This document shows, piece by piece, positions 41,288-50,618 of a stretch of 64,000 bases of DNA. Origin of the DNA: Flavobacteriaceae bacterium. Its GTDB lineage: Bacteria; Bacteroidota; Bacteroidia; Flavobacteriales; Flavobacteriaceae. The stretch is taken from assembly GCA_025800395.1 (NCBI GenBank), contig JAOXRU010000017.1, positions 1 through 64,000 on the forward strand, read 5' to 3'. Position numbers and translations under genes: made by a program. The notes under the pieces were generated by a model. That model had not been told where the DNA came from. It did not search any database and saw only the letters and a program-made list of their open reading frames with translations. How positions within the stretch are numbered: position 1 is the first letter of the stretch; each line of letters opens with the position of its first letter.

Positions 41288-42229
41288 ATGTTTCAGATAT
41301 TAAAAAAAATGGTTTTGTATGCAGTACTTATATTTTTGGTACTGGAAGCTTTGGTACGTATATTTCATTTGTATGATGACGAACCCACTTGGTATTTAGA
41401 CAAAAAAGACAACACCTATAAATGGGTACCAGGACAAGAAGGATATGCCGTATATGGTAATAGAAGACAGAGTTTTACCAAATATCATATCAATACAGAA
41501 GGCTATAACTCCTATCGAGATTTTGCGCCAACAGAGGACAAAGTGGAAGTAGCTATAATGGGAGATAGTTTTATAGAAGGATTTCATCAAAATTACTTCA
41601 ATTCCATTGGTAAAAAAATAGAGAGTAAATTGCCGCATTTGGAAGTATATGAGTATGGACATTCTTCATTTGATTTTGCAGATCAAGCGTATTTGGTATA
41701 CAGCAATAAGGAAGTGTTTAAAAAAGTAGACCATTTGATATTTGAAATAAAATTTAGAAATGATTTTCAACGCAGCGAATACAGTGTTGCTCCACGTACG
41801 GTAGTATTCCCACTATTGCGCAAGTCCAAGTTGCTAAAATACATGTTGGATATTGGTATGGTAGATCCGGTGAAGAAAACCCTGAGAAAACTCAATATAG
41901 TAGGACAGGTACCTTATTCTCCTCCAAAAGATATCCAAGATTTGGATAGCTTATATTTGTCTAACTTTAAGAAATTGCACAAGATGTACGAAATCGATAA
42001 AAGTAAATCTTGCTTTTTGCTCGATTCTCGACAGACTGCCCAGATCTTTTTGGACTATTTAGATGAAGAAGGTATCGCCTATATCGATTACGGAAAGGTA
42101 TTTGAGGAAAATAAAAAACGACCAACTACCTTGGTATACGATAGACATTGGAACAATTACGGAAGACAATTGGTTGCCAATGAGATTTATAAATACTTGG
42201 AAGCTTGTCAATGTGCATATTCTAAGTAA
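41288..42229 (+). CDS. SGNH-like membrane-anchored protein, candidate partner of MBOAT 2
   Basis: N-terminal TM; IMGDSFIEGFH and VYDRHWNNYGRQLVANEI; 5 nt after MBOAT 2. Confidence 0.7.
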   Translation: MFQILKKMVLYAVLIFLVLEALVRIFHLYDDEPTWYLDKKDNTYKWVPGQEGYAVYGNRRQSFTKYHINTEGYNSYRDFAPTEDKVEVAIMGDSFIEGFHQNYFNSIGKKIESKLPHLEVYEYGHSSFDFADQAYLVYSNKEVFKKVDHLIFEIKFRNDFQRSEYSVAPRTVVFPLLRKSKLLKYMLDIGMVDPVKKTLRKLNIVGQVPYSPPKDIQDLDSLYLSNFKKLHKMYEIDKSKSCFLLDSRQTAQIFLDYLDEEGIAYIDYGKVFEENKKRPTTLVYDRHWNNYGRQLVANEIYKYLEACQCAYSK

Positions 42230-42264
42230 ACCTAGTTTAAAGAGAACCACTACTAAGAAAAAAA

Positions 42265-43509
42265 ATGAAACCCATGTATCCCTTTATTGAAAAAGAGTTT
42301 ACCAACACCTGGATGCAATATTTTGCACAACAAAAAAAAGCACATTTTTTTGAGTCCATATCCCCATTGGGATTTATAAAAAGCCGCATCCCTTTTTTGT
42401 ATTATAATATTGGCAAAAACATCACCAATGGGTTGTATTACGAACTAAATTCAGAGGCTAAAGATTACAAAAACAAGGTGTTTTTGATGTACGATATTAT
42501 TCGATATGCGGGCATACCCCATTCGGATATGGATAACAAAGATTTTGGAATTAAAAATATAGATCAATACAAAGGTTATTTAACACGTTTAACTGATTAT
42601 GCGGATTATGAGGCATTTGTGAATGACCATTATTCCCGTTCGACCCGTATGAAATTGCGAAAGAACCTGAGGAAGTTGGAAACCAATTTTCCGATAGAAT
42701 ATGAGGAATTGTATGGCCCTGTAGACGAAAACAAATACCACAAGGTGATGGATCGTCTGTATTATTTGATTGAAAATAGATTCGACGATTTGGGTGTAGA
42801 CAATGATATATTGCATAAAAGGGACTATTATCGCGTACTATTTTTAAAGATGGTGCAGGAAAAAAAAGCCATTATTCATTTGATAAAGCACGGCGATCGA
42901 CCAATTTCGATATGTCTTTCTTTTTTGACAAAAGATGTCATGTTTTTTGCAATCAACACATTTGATACCAATTATAGAAGATACAATTTGGGACATTTGT
43001 CGATTATCAATTTGATGAAATGGTGTTTTAACAATGACATCCAAGTGTTGGACTATTCCAAGGGAACTTACGAGTACAAATTGCGATGGAGAAACGAAGA
43101 ATACTGTTTTGAAAATCATATCGTATACGACAAGCACTCTATTGGTAGTACCATAGTGGCCAATGTTTTGTATTATTATTACCGCTTTAAGCAATATTTG
43201 CGCGATTTAAAAATAAATGAAACCTATGTAAAGTTGAGATATCGTTTGTTTCACCTCAATAGAAAACCAAAAGAAGTGAAACGCTTTGCTTTTGAAAAGA
43301 TGTCTGATGCGCAAATTGACAAACAATATTATAAGGAGTTGGAGCAAAATAGCGAAGCTTTTCAGGCGATGCAAGCTACTATCAATGATTTGATATATAG
43401 CAAGCCACAACCAGTGAAGGAGGTAACACTCATGAAACATCAGGAGAAAGAAGAATATTTGGTCTTGGGAAAGGATTTGCAAACCAAAGTAATGGTGGAC
43501 TCGCAATAG
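42265..43509 (+). CDS. GNAT/FemAB-like (BioF2/CelD-type) acetyltransferase, copy 1
   Basis: FFAINTFDTNYRRYNLGHLSIINLMKWCFNNDIQVLDYSKGTYEYKLRWRNEEY, typical of the C-terminal GNAT fold in this group. Confidence 0.75.
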   Translation: MKPMYPFIEKEFTNTWMQYFAQQKKAHFFESISPLGFIKSRIPFLYYNIGKNITNGLYYELNSEAKDYKNKVFLMYDIIRYAGIPHSDMDNKDFGIKNIDQYKGYLTRLTDYADYEAFVNDHYSRSTRMKLRKNLRKLETNFPIEYEELYGPVDENKYHKVMDRLYYLIENRFDDLGVDNDILHKRDYYRVLFLKMVQEKKAIIHLIKHGDRPISICLSFLTKDVMFFAINTFDTNYRRYNLGHLSIINLMKWCFNNDIQVLDYSKGTYEYKLRWRNEEYCFENHIVYDKHSIGSTIVANVLYYYYRFKQYLRDLKINETYVKLRYRLFHLNRKPKEVKRFAFEKMSDAQIDKQYYKELEQNSEAFQAMQATINDLIYSKPQPVKEVTLMKHQEKEEYLVLGKDLQTKVMVDSQ

Positions 43510-43533
43510 GAAAATAAAAACGAAATATCAATA

Positions 43534-44508
43534 ATGAAAGAAAATGAAGGTGGCAGTTTTGTGATCTCACTCGATTTTGAGTTGATGTGGGGTGTACGAG
43601 ATAAGCGGTGTATTGCTAGTTATGGAAAAGCTCTGGAAAAAGTACAAAAAATAGTTCCAGAGACCTTGGCATTATTCGAAAACTATGGTATTCATGCTAC
43701 TTGGGCAACGGTAGGCATGTTGTTTTGTAAAGACAAACAATCTTTGTTGGCTAGTTTTCCCAAAGAAAAACCAAGCTATGACGATCACAACTTGTCGCCA
43801 TATGCTACTGCAGAAGCATTGGATGATTCTCAAGCACCCTATTATTTTGCACCAAATTTGCTGGAACAGATCAAACAAATAGCAGGACAGGAGATAGGTA
43901 CCCATACCTATTCCCATTATTATTGTATGGAAAGCGGTCAAACAAAAGACCAATTTGAACAAGATCTAGACAGTGCCATAGCTGTAGCCCAGCATTGTCA
44001 AAATCTCCATACCCATTCTATAGTATTCCCAAGAAATCAGGTCAATACAGAATATTTACAAAGCTGTGCAAAAAGAGGGTTGGTCGCTTATAGAGGAACA
44101 GAGAAATCTTGGTTTAATAGTGCAGAAAGTGATGGAGCAACCAGCCTGTGGAAAAAAATCAATCGTACTTTGGATTGTTACATCAATATAGGTGGACATC
44201 ATACATATGAAACCCATGAAATGAGATCGGATGGAATACACAATATAGCATCTAGTCGATTTTTACGACCATATAATCAGAAATTTAGTTTTTTTGAGCC
44301 CCTGAAAGTACAAAGAATCAAAAAAAGCATGTTATTTGCAGCCAGAAATAATCAATTGTTTCATCTGTGGTGGCATCCCCATAATTTTGGAAACAACACT
44401 GAGAAAAATTTTGAAAACTTAACAAATATTTTACAGTATTATAGGTATTTGCAGTCTAAGTTTGGAATGCAAAGCAAAACTATGCAAGAGGCTGCCAATT
44501 CTTTGTAG
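43534..44508 (+). CDS. Polysaccharide deacetylase family protein (NodB-like)
   Basis: FVISLDFELMWGVRD, ATWATVGMLF, EIGTHTYSHYYC, FPRNQVNTEYLQSCAKRGLVAYRG, WHPHNFG. Confidence 0.88.
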   Translation: MKENEGGSFVISLDFELMWGVRDKRCIASYGKALEKVQKIVPETLALFENYGIHATWATVGMLFCKDKQSLLASFPKEKPSYDDHNLSPYATAEALDDSQAPYYFAPNLLEQIKQIAGQEIGTHTYSHYYCMESGQTKDQFEQDLDSAIAVAQHCQNLHTHSIVFPRNQVNTEYLQSCAKRGLVAYRGTEKSWFNSAESDGATSLWKKINRTLDCYINIGGHHTYETHEMRSDGIHNIASSRFLRPYNQKFSFFEPLKVQRIKKSMLFAARNNQLFHLWWHPHNFGNNTEKNFENLTNILQYYRYLQSKFGMQSKTMQEAANSL

Positions 44509-44569
44509 GGAGGAAAAAAGCAGCTAAGTATAGCAAATAATTAACATAAAAACCAGATCCTTTCACCTA

Positions 44570-45850
44570 GTGCAAGGAACAAAAGTTTCAGGATTGACTA
44601 AAATCAATATTAAACCAAACATACGTAGGCATCCATTTTATAGAAAGGAATTTATAAAAGTATGGAGCGACTATTTTTTAAAAAAGAACCAAGAACCATT
44701 GTCATTTAGATCTTTGGGGCCTTTGCACTTTTTTAAACATTCGAAATTATCCTTGTATACCAATATCGGGAAAAATATTACTAATGGAAATATCTATCAG
44801 ATAGATCCAGAGGCGACGGACTATAGCGGGAAGAGTTTTCTGTTGTATGATATACCTTCCTATCTTCAAAAAGAACCAGAGCGCAAACACCAGCGTTTGG
44901 CTATTAAAAAAATACCGCAATATAAAGGGTATTTATCCGATTTGGATGGATTCGATAGTCTGGATGCTTTTATGCAACACAAGTTTTCGGCCAAAAGCCG
45001 AAACAATATTCGTAAATGGCGAAAAAAACTCTATAATAATTTTGAGATTGACTTCAAGGTTTATAGGCAAGAAGTAGACGAAACAACCTACCATAAGATG
45101 TTTGATGCCTTACTTGATCTTATACAAAAACGTTGGGGCGAATTGGGCATGCAAAACGATATAGTGGTAAACAAAGCTTATTATAGAGACTTGGGTTATA
45201 GCATGATTAAAGAAGGAAGCGCAGCCCTCTATGTTTTATCTGACAATGGTAAACCAATCGCTATATCGTTGAGCTTTTTATCCGAAACGGAATTGTTTTT
45301 TGCAATCACGACTTTTGATACAGATTTTCGTAGATATAATTTAGGTCATATGCTGATTATGCATATGTTGGAATGGTGTATAGAAAACAATATAAGAATT
45401 TTTGATTATTCAAAAGGCACCTATGACTATAAAATTCGCTGGGCAACCAAAGAATATGTGTTTGAAAACCACCTGATTTATGATACCAAGAAAATACGAT
45501 CGATATTGGTTTCCAGAGTTCTTTTTTATATGTTTTCTTTTAAACAGTTTTTGAGAGAGAAGGAGGTGAATTTGTTGTTTTCCCGACTGAAATACTATCT
45601 CAAAAATGAAAAACCGAAAAAGGAGCAAATCCTTACCCAAAAAATGGATGAAGAATGGATGCTAAAACTGCAACTCGAAGAAATTCCGTACACGCATAGA
45701 GAATATGATTTGTTACGTGGTTTGATTTTTGACCTCATTTTTTCCAAGCCACAGGCAGCTGTAAATGTAAAATTATATCGCCAAAAAGACAAGTTAGATT
45801 CCTATGTTATTTCTGGAAAAGATTTGTGTGTGAGCGTTCAAATTCAATAG
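44570..45850 (+). CDS. GNAT/FemAB-like acetyltransferase, copy 2 (paralog of 42265-43509)
   Basis: FFAITTFDTDFRRYNLGHMLIMHMLEWCIENNIRIFDYSKGTYDYKIRWATKEY, near-collinear with copy 1; GTG start because there is no ATG near the N-terminus. Confidence 0.75.
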   Translation: MQGTKVSGLTKINIKPNIRRHPFYRKEFIKVWSDYFLKKNQEPLSFRSLGPLHFFKHSKLSLYTNIGKNITNGNIYQIDPEATDYSGKSFLLYDIPSYLQKEPERKHQRLAIKKIPQYKGYLSDLDGFDSLDAFMQHKFSAKSRNNIRKWRKKLYNNFEIDFKVYRQEVDETTYHKMFDALLDLIQKRWGELGMQNDIVVNKAYYRDLGYSMIKEGSAALYVLSDNGKPIAISLSFLSETELFFAITTFDTDFRRYNLGHMLIMHMLEWCIENNIRIFDYSKGTYDYKIRWATKEYVFENHLIYDTKKIRSILVSRVLFYMFSFKQFLREKEVNLLFSRLKYYLKNEKPKKEQILTQKMDEEWMLKLQLEEIPYTHREYDLLRGLIFDLIFSKPQAAVNVKLYRQKDKLDSYVISGKDLCVSVQIQ

Positions 45851-46018
45851 AAGTTGTAGGACGAAAAAAATACGATTTAGTCGTTTTTATTGTAAGGATA
45901 CGTGGGGAATATATAAGTTTGTTAGAGAAGGGATTATGATTCTTATGAATTTCAGTAACAACTTTTGAATCATTTTCTTTATCAATGAACTAGTGTAACT
46001 ACTTAAATTAGGGATACC

Positions 46019-47161
46019 ATGAGTTTGCGTTACCCAATGCGTTTGGAAATTTTTAAAAGAAAATCTTCACAAAAATTTATACCCGAAATAGATGCATTGC
46101 GCTTTTTGGCAATTATGCCTGTGATGATAGTACATTTTAGTGGCTCTTTTTTGGAATATAATAGCTTTTTTGAAGTTGAGGCAATGCAAAATCATTGGTT
46201 GCGCCAACTTTTGTTACAAGGGAACTACGGAGTACATTTGTTTTTTGCTATTAGTGGCTTTATACTTACTTTGCCATTTATTGGAAATGAAGAGGACTTG
46301 TCTAGTGTTTCGTGGAAGAAGTATTTTTTGAGAAGGCTTATACGCATCGAGCCACCTTATATTATTGCTATTAGCATATTTTTGGTAGTACATATTGTGT
46401 TGCAGCAGCAAGAACTTATGTTCTTAATAAAAAGTTATTTGTCTTCTTTTTTCTATATACACAATATTGTGTATGACCATGGCTCTTATATATTACCTGT
46501 TGCATGGAGTTTGGAAATAGAGGTGCAATTTTATTTACTCATGCCGTTATTGTTATTGTTGCTCAAATGGAGGAAAGCTTTTGTTTGGCGTTTGTTGATT
46601 TATGCTTTCCTATTTTACAGTTGTTTGAATATTGAACTCTTTCCATTTTTGGAACTCAATGATATTATGATCTTCTTTTTGGGGGGAATAGTAGCGGCAG
46701 ATGTGTACAAAAATGTACAATTACCAAAGAGTGGGATTTGGGATATTGTATTTCTAGTTGCAATTACAGCGTTTTTTATGATAAATATCAAATGGTTGCG
46801 ATTTTTCACCTTGTTTTTAACCATAACTTCCGTTTTTCACTTGGTACACCTCAAACGTATTTTGCAAAACTCGGTTATAACGACCATAGGAGGCATGTGT
46901 TATAGTTTATATTTGCTGCATTATCCGCTATATCATTTATTTTCCAAAGCTTTTGGGAATAGCCTCACAATCTTTGGTGTATTTGAATGGGATTTGCTTC
47001 TACAAACCTTAATTTTTGTGCCATTTTCTATTTTTTGTATTTCTTTTTATTTTCTTTGGGTAGAAAAACCATTTATGATATGGAGTCAAAGAATGAGCAA
47101 AAAACTTGGATCAAAATCTCAGAAGTCAAAATATAGGGCTAGGACATTAAAAACGATGTAA
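46019..47161 (+). CDS. Acyltransferase family 3 membrane protein (OafA/NodX-like), copy 1
   Basis: FIPEIDALRFLAIMPVMIVHFSG, GNYGVHLFFAISGFILTLPF, WSLEIEVQFYLLMPLLL. Confidence 0.92.
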   Translation: MSLRYPMRLEIFKRKSSQKFIPEIDALRFLAIMPVMIVHFSGSFLEYNSFFEVEAMQNHWLRQLLLQGNYGVHLFFAISGFILTLPFIGNEEDLSSVSWKKYFLRRLIRIEPPYIIAISIFLVVHIVLQQQELMFLIKSYLSSFFYIHNIVYDHGSYILPVAWSLEIEVQFYLLMPLLLLLLKWRKAFVWRLLIYAFLFYSCLNIELFPFLELNDIMIFFLGGIVAADVYKNVQLPKSGIWDIVFLVAITAFFMINIKWLRFFTLFLTITSVFHLVHLKRILQNSVITTIGGMCYSLYLLHYPLYHLFSKAFGNSLTIFGVFEWDLLLQTLIFVPFSIFCISFYFLWVEKPFMIWSQRMSKKLGSKSQKSKYRARTLKTM

Positions 47162-47740
47162 TAAGCTACTAGCATATCCAAAATGCTGAAGTGTGCATTA
47201 TGCTGGTTTATATATAGATGGCGTTTTTTGAGCTTACCAATAACAATCACATAGTAAATATTAATACCATTTCTATTCTGATATTCCCTTAAAAGAAATA
47301 GATGATTTTTTTTCTGAAATAGAAAGGCAAAAGGCTGTTTATTGGGGTTTTTAAGCTAGAAATTATATAAGTACATGAATGCTTATAGTTTTTGGATAAT
47401 TGTGCTTGTTTAGTTTGAAGAATCAATCTCTTTCTTTTTTGGTCTATAACAACAAGTGGAGGAGTTACAATTTAGGAATCTCACTCATTGTTCGATAGGA
47501 GACGAATAATTTTGATTGTACTTTCTTTTATTTGCTTATAAAAATAGGGCTCTAATTGTGATCTTCAGTAGGTCTTACCGATTAGTTTTTTTATGTTAAA
47601 TGCGGATATAATATTTTTTCCAACTAAACTGCAGCAGTATCGGTATATTTGTCCAATTAGTAAAAAAAATGTTAGGAATAAGAAATTGTATATACAATAC
47701 CGCTATAAGTTTTTACATTGGAAGTTTTGTAGGTACCATT

Positions 47741-48685
47741 TTATGGTTCTAAAAACATTTCCAAATCCTTTTGGAGAAGCTTCGAGAAAATCTGCGCTCC
47801 TTCATCAGACAGATGGGTGTAATCCTTCCACAATTGGTGTTGATTTATGGTATCTATAGCGTCTATAGCATCTATATAATTTCGATATTCTATGTCCAAC
47901 GAAGCAAAAAGAGCCGTAGTTTGTGCCTGAACATTGGGGTCAACTTTGCTCAACGATGGGGATGTGAAAAACACCAACTTACTGCCAAGACTCTTGGCTT
48001 TTCCTTGTATATTTTTGATAATGGAGACCATATTTGGATTGGGAATAGGGTTTTCTTGGATTCCCATATTGTAAAGCAAGTCGTTTTCCTTTCGCATTTT
48101 AGAAAATATTTCTATTTGCGTTGCGGTAGGATGTATAGGCTCGTAGCCAACGGTATCGAAGTTTGTCTGCTTGAATAAGGCGTTTTTTACAATAGTAAAA
48201 ACCAAGCCATTGTATGCATATCCTTTGAAGAGTTCGGAGAGCCTGTAGTCTTCTTTGTAATGTTCTTTTATGTAATGTTCAATAGCAGGCGAAACATCGG
48301 CTTTGAATAGTAGTGACAAAGCATCGTCTCCAGTATAATTTGGGTTGTACAAACTGTTGTGGTCTATATGTACCAAAAGAAGTGGGTTGTTGGTTTTGAG
48401 GGTTTGAATAAGCGCATCCGAATACGCCAAATTGGTGCCGTCTACACCAATATTAAAACTGTTTTTGGAAGAAAGCTGTGATGGATTTACGTGATGCGAG
48501 GCTCTAGAATTTCCAAATATGAGGATTTGAGCAGCATCTTTTCTTGCAAAAAAAGCATTTACCTTACCCACACCATTACCAGTAAATACATTTTTTTCAA
48601 TCTGTTGTATGCCATAAAAGGCAATACGATCTACCAGCATAAAACAAATTAAAATTCCAAGTGCAAGAGAAATTGACTTTTTCAT
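47741..48685 (-). CDS. SGNH-like membrane-anchored protein, candidate partner of MBOAT 3
   Basis: N-terminal TM; ILIFGNSRASHHVNPSQL and WKDYTHLSDEGAQIFSKLL (DxxH); 5 nt after MBOAT 3 on the minus strand. Confidence 0.7.
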   Translation of the reverse strand: MKKSISLALGILICFMLVDRIAFYGIQQIEKNVFTGNGVGKVNAFFARKDAAQILIFGNSRASHHVNPSQLSSKNSFNIGVDGTNLAYSDALIQTLKTNNPLLLVHIDHNSLYNPNYTGDDALSLLFKADVSPAIEHYIKEHYKEDYRLSELFKGYAYNGLVFTIVKNALFKQTNFDTVGYEPIHPTATQIEIFSKMRKENDLLYNMGIQENPIPNPNMVSIIKNIQGKAKSLGSKLVFFTSPSLSKVDPNVQAQTTALFASLDIEYRNYIDAIDAIDTINQHQLWKDYTHLSDEGAQIFSKLLQKDLEMFLEP

Positions 48686-48690
48686 AGGTT

Positions 48691-50094
48691 TTAAAATTGA
48701 AAATAGATGAAATTAGATGCGCTCGAATAGAACAATAAGGTGTTGATAATTATGAAAGTGACCAATCCAATATATAAAGGAGCTTTTAAAGTACTTCCAA
48801 ATTGTTCTAGTTGATGGTCTCTTTTAAAAAGAAAGATGTCAAAGCTAATGGCTAAAATAAGCCCATACACGGTAGTAGCAAATATGGTGGTGTCTCCCAA
48901 GTATGGCATGGCGTATCCATTGCTAAATAACTTGCCGAGTATGAGGCCGCTATCTTCTAAAGATAAGGCTCGGAAAAATATCCAAATGAGGGTAACCATT
49001 GTAAATACCACTACATTGTTTAAAAACTTATAGCGATTGGGAATCCAACCAAATCGTTTTTCTATCCCCAAAAGTATCCCATGTATGGCGCCCCAAATCA
49101 CAAAATTCCATGAACTACCGTGCCATAGACCTCCTAGTAGCATGGTGAGAAATAGATTGCGATATTGCATAAGGATGCCATTTCTATTGCCGCCAAGTGG
49201 AATATAAAGATAGTCGCGTAGCCATGAAGAAAGCGAAATATGCCATCTTCTCCAAAATTCGGTGATGGAGGATGAAAAATAGGGGAGATTGAAATTTCTT
49301 TTAAAATCAAAACCGAGTAATTTGGCTGTTCCGATGGCAATATCCGAATAGCCGCTAAAATCGAAGTAAATTTGGAAGCTATACAGAAAAACTGCCATGG
49401 CTATGGTAGAACTATTGTGAATCTCTGGATTATTGTAAATACTATCTACGAGCGAGCCAATAGAGTCGGCAACAACAACTTTTCTAAAAAATCCAACTAC
49501 AATTTGAAACAAACCATTTTGAAATCTTTCGTGCGACCACCTCCGTTTGTGCGCTATCTGTGGAATCAAATTGGAAGCTCTTTCTATAGGCCCAGCTACC
49601 AACTGAGGAAACAAGCTTACAAATGTGGCGAAAACCACAAAGTCATTGGTGGGTTTCAAATTACCTCTATAAATATCTATAGAATAAGACATAGTTTGAA
49701 AGGTGAAAAACGAGATACCAACAGGCAAAATGATCTGCAATGTAGAATGGGACATCTCGTAGCCAAACATATTCCACAAATCGATCCAAGAATCTATAAA
49801 GAAATTGAAGTACTTGAATATTGCTAATAATCCTAAATTCGCAAAAATGCTGACTTGCAGATAGCGTTTTTTATGTTTTTCGGATTGGTGTATTGCCAAG
49901 CCTAGGTAATAATCTAAGATACTAGAAAAAGCAATAAGGAATAAGAAACGCCAGTCCCACCAGCCATAAAATACATAGCTTGCAATGAGCAACAATACAT
50001 TCTGAATTTTTATACTTTTATGAAAACTCCAATATAGTACAAAAACTAATGGAAAGAATATAAGGAATACGGTGCTATTAAATAACATGAACAA
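48691..50094 (-). CDS. MBOAT family O-acyltransferase (AlgI/PatA-like), copy 3
   Basis: ILPVGISFFTFQTMSYSIDIYRG, FPQLVAGPIERASNLIPQ, EFWRRWHISLSSWLRDYLYIPLGGNRNG, GLWHGSSWNFVIWG. Confidence 0.95.
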   Translation of the reverse strand: MFMLFNSTVFLIFFPLVFVLYWSFHKSIKIQNVLLLIASYVFYGWWDWRFLFLIAFSSILDYYLGLAIHQSEKHKKRYLQVSIFANLGLLAIFKYFNFFIDSWIDLWNMFGYEMSHSTLQIILPVGISFFTFQTMSYSIDIYRGNLKPTNDFVVFATFVSLFPQLVAGPIERASNLIPQIAHKRRWSHERFQNGLFQIVVGFFRKVVVADSIGSLVDSIYNNPEIHNSSTIAMAVFLYSFQIYFDFSGYSDIAIGTAKLLGFDFKRNFNLPYFSSSITEFWRRWHISLSSWLRDYLYIPLGGNRNGILMQYRNLFLTMLLGGLWHGSSWNFVIWGAIHGILLGIEKRFGWIPNRYKFLNNVVVFTMVTLIWIFFRALSLEDSGLILGKLFSNGYAMPYLGDTTIFATTVYGLILAISFDIFLFKRDHQLEQFGSTLKAPLYIGLVTFIIINTLLFYSSASNFIYFQF

Positions 50095-50618
50095 TTAAGT
50101 TGTTTGGAGGGCTAAAGATATTTCGATTTAGAGAATATTCTTCAACTATCCAGTCAAATTCCAAAATTTTAGTTGAAATACCATATTGGGAAGGCATGAG
50201 CGGGCTATTTGCATCGGAGAAATGCGCCAGTATTCGTTATAAGGAAAATAGCTAATTTGCTTTGTTTTAGTCTTTAAAAAGCGTTTGTTCTCTATAAAAA
50301 CTATTTAAAATCCTATTTTTCTGGTATAAAAACGGTAAAAATATGGATTCTAGGGAAAAGTAATACCAAATAGGAATCTGGAAGGGAATAGAATGGAATT
50401 CAAAATCCGTGTTTCTAATTAGAATTTTTGTATTTTTACTGTAAATAGTGCATTTCATCGAATATATTGTTAAAAAACTGCAAAAAAACTCGTTGAAGGA
50501 ATCTATTTCTTCGTTTAATGACGTAAATGAGATAAATTGTTTAAAAAAAATCGTTTTGAAAAAAACCTCAACAATCATAAAACAGAAAAAAAATCACATT
50601 AAACTTAACCTCATTCTT

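Noticed and set aside
47593-47859. Plus-strand 88-aa ORF ahead of the SGNH-like gene
   Set aside because: Overlaps the end of a better supported minus-strand gene and has no motif.
50267-50578. Minus-strand 103-aa ORF in the MBOAT 3 / PL1 intergenic region
   Set aside because: Low-complexity Phe/Ser/Ile-rich peptide in AT-rich DNA; no homology recognised.
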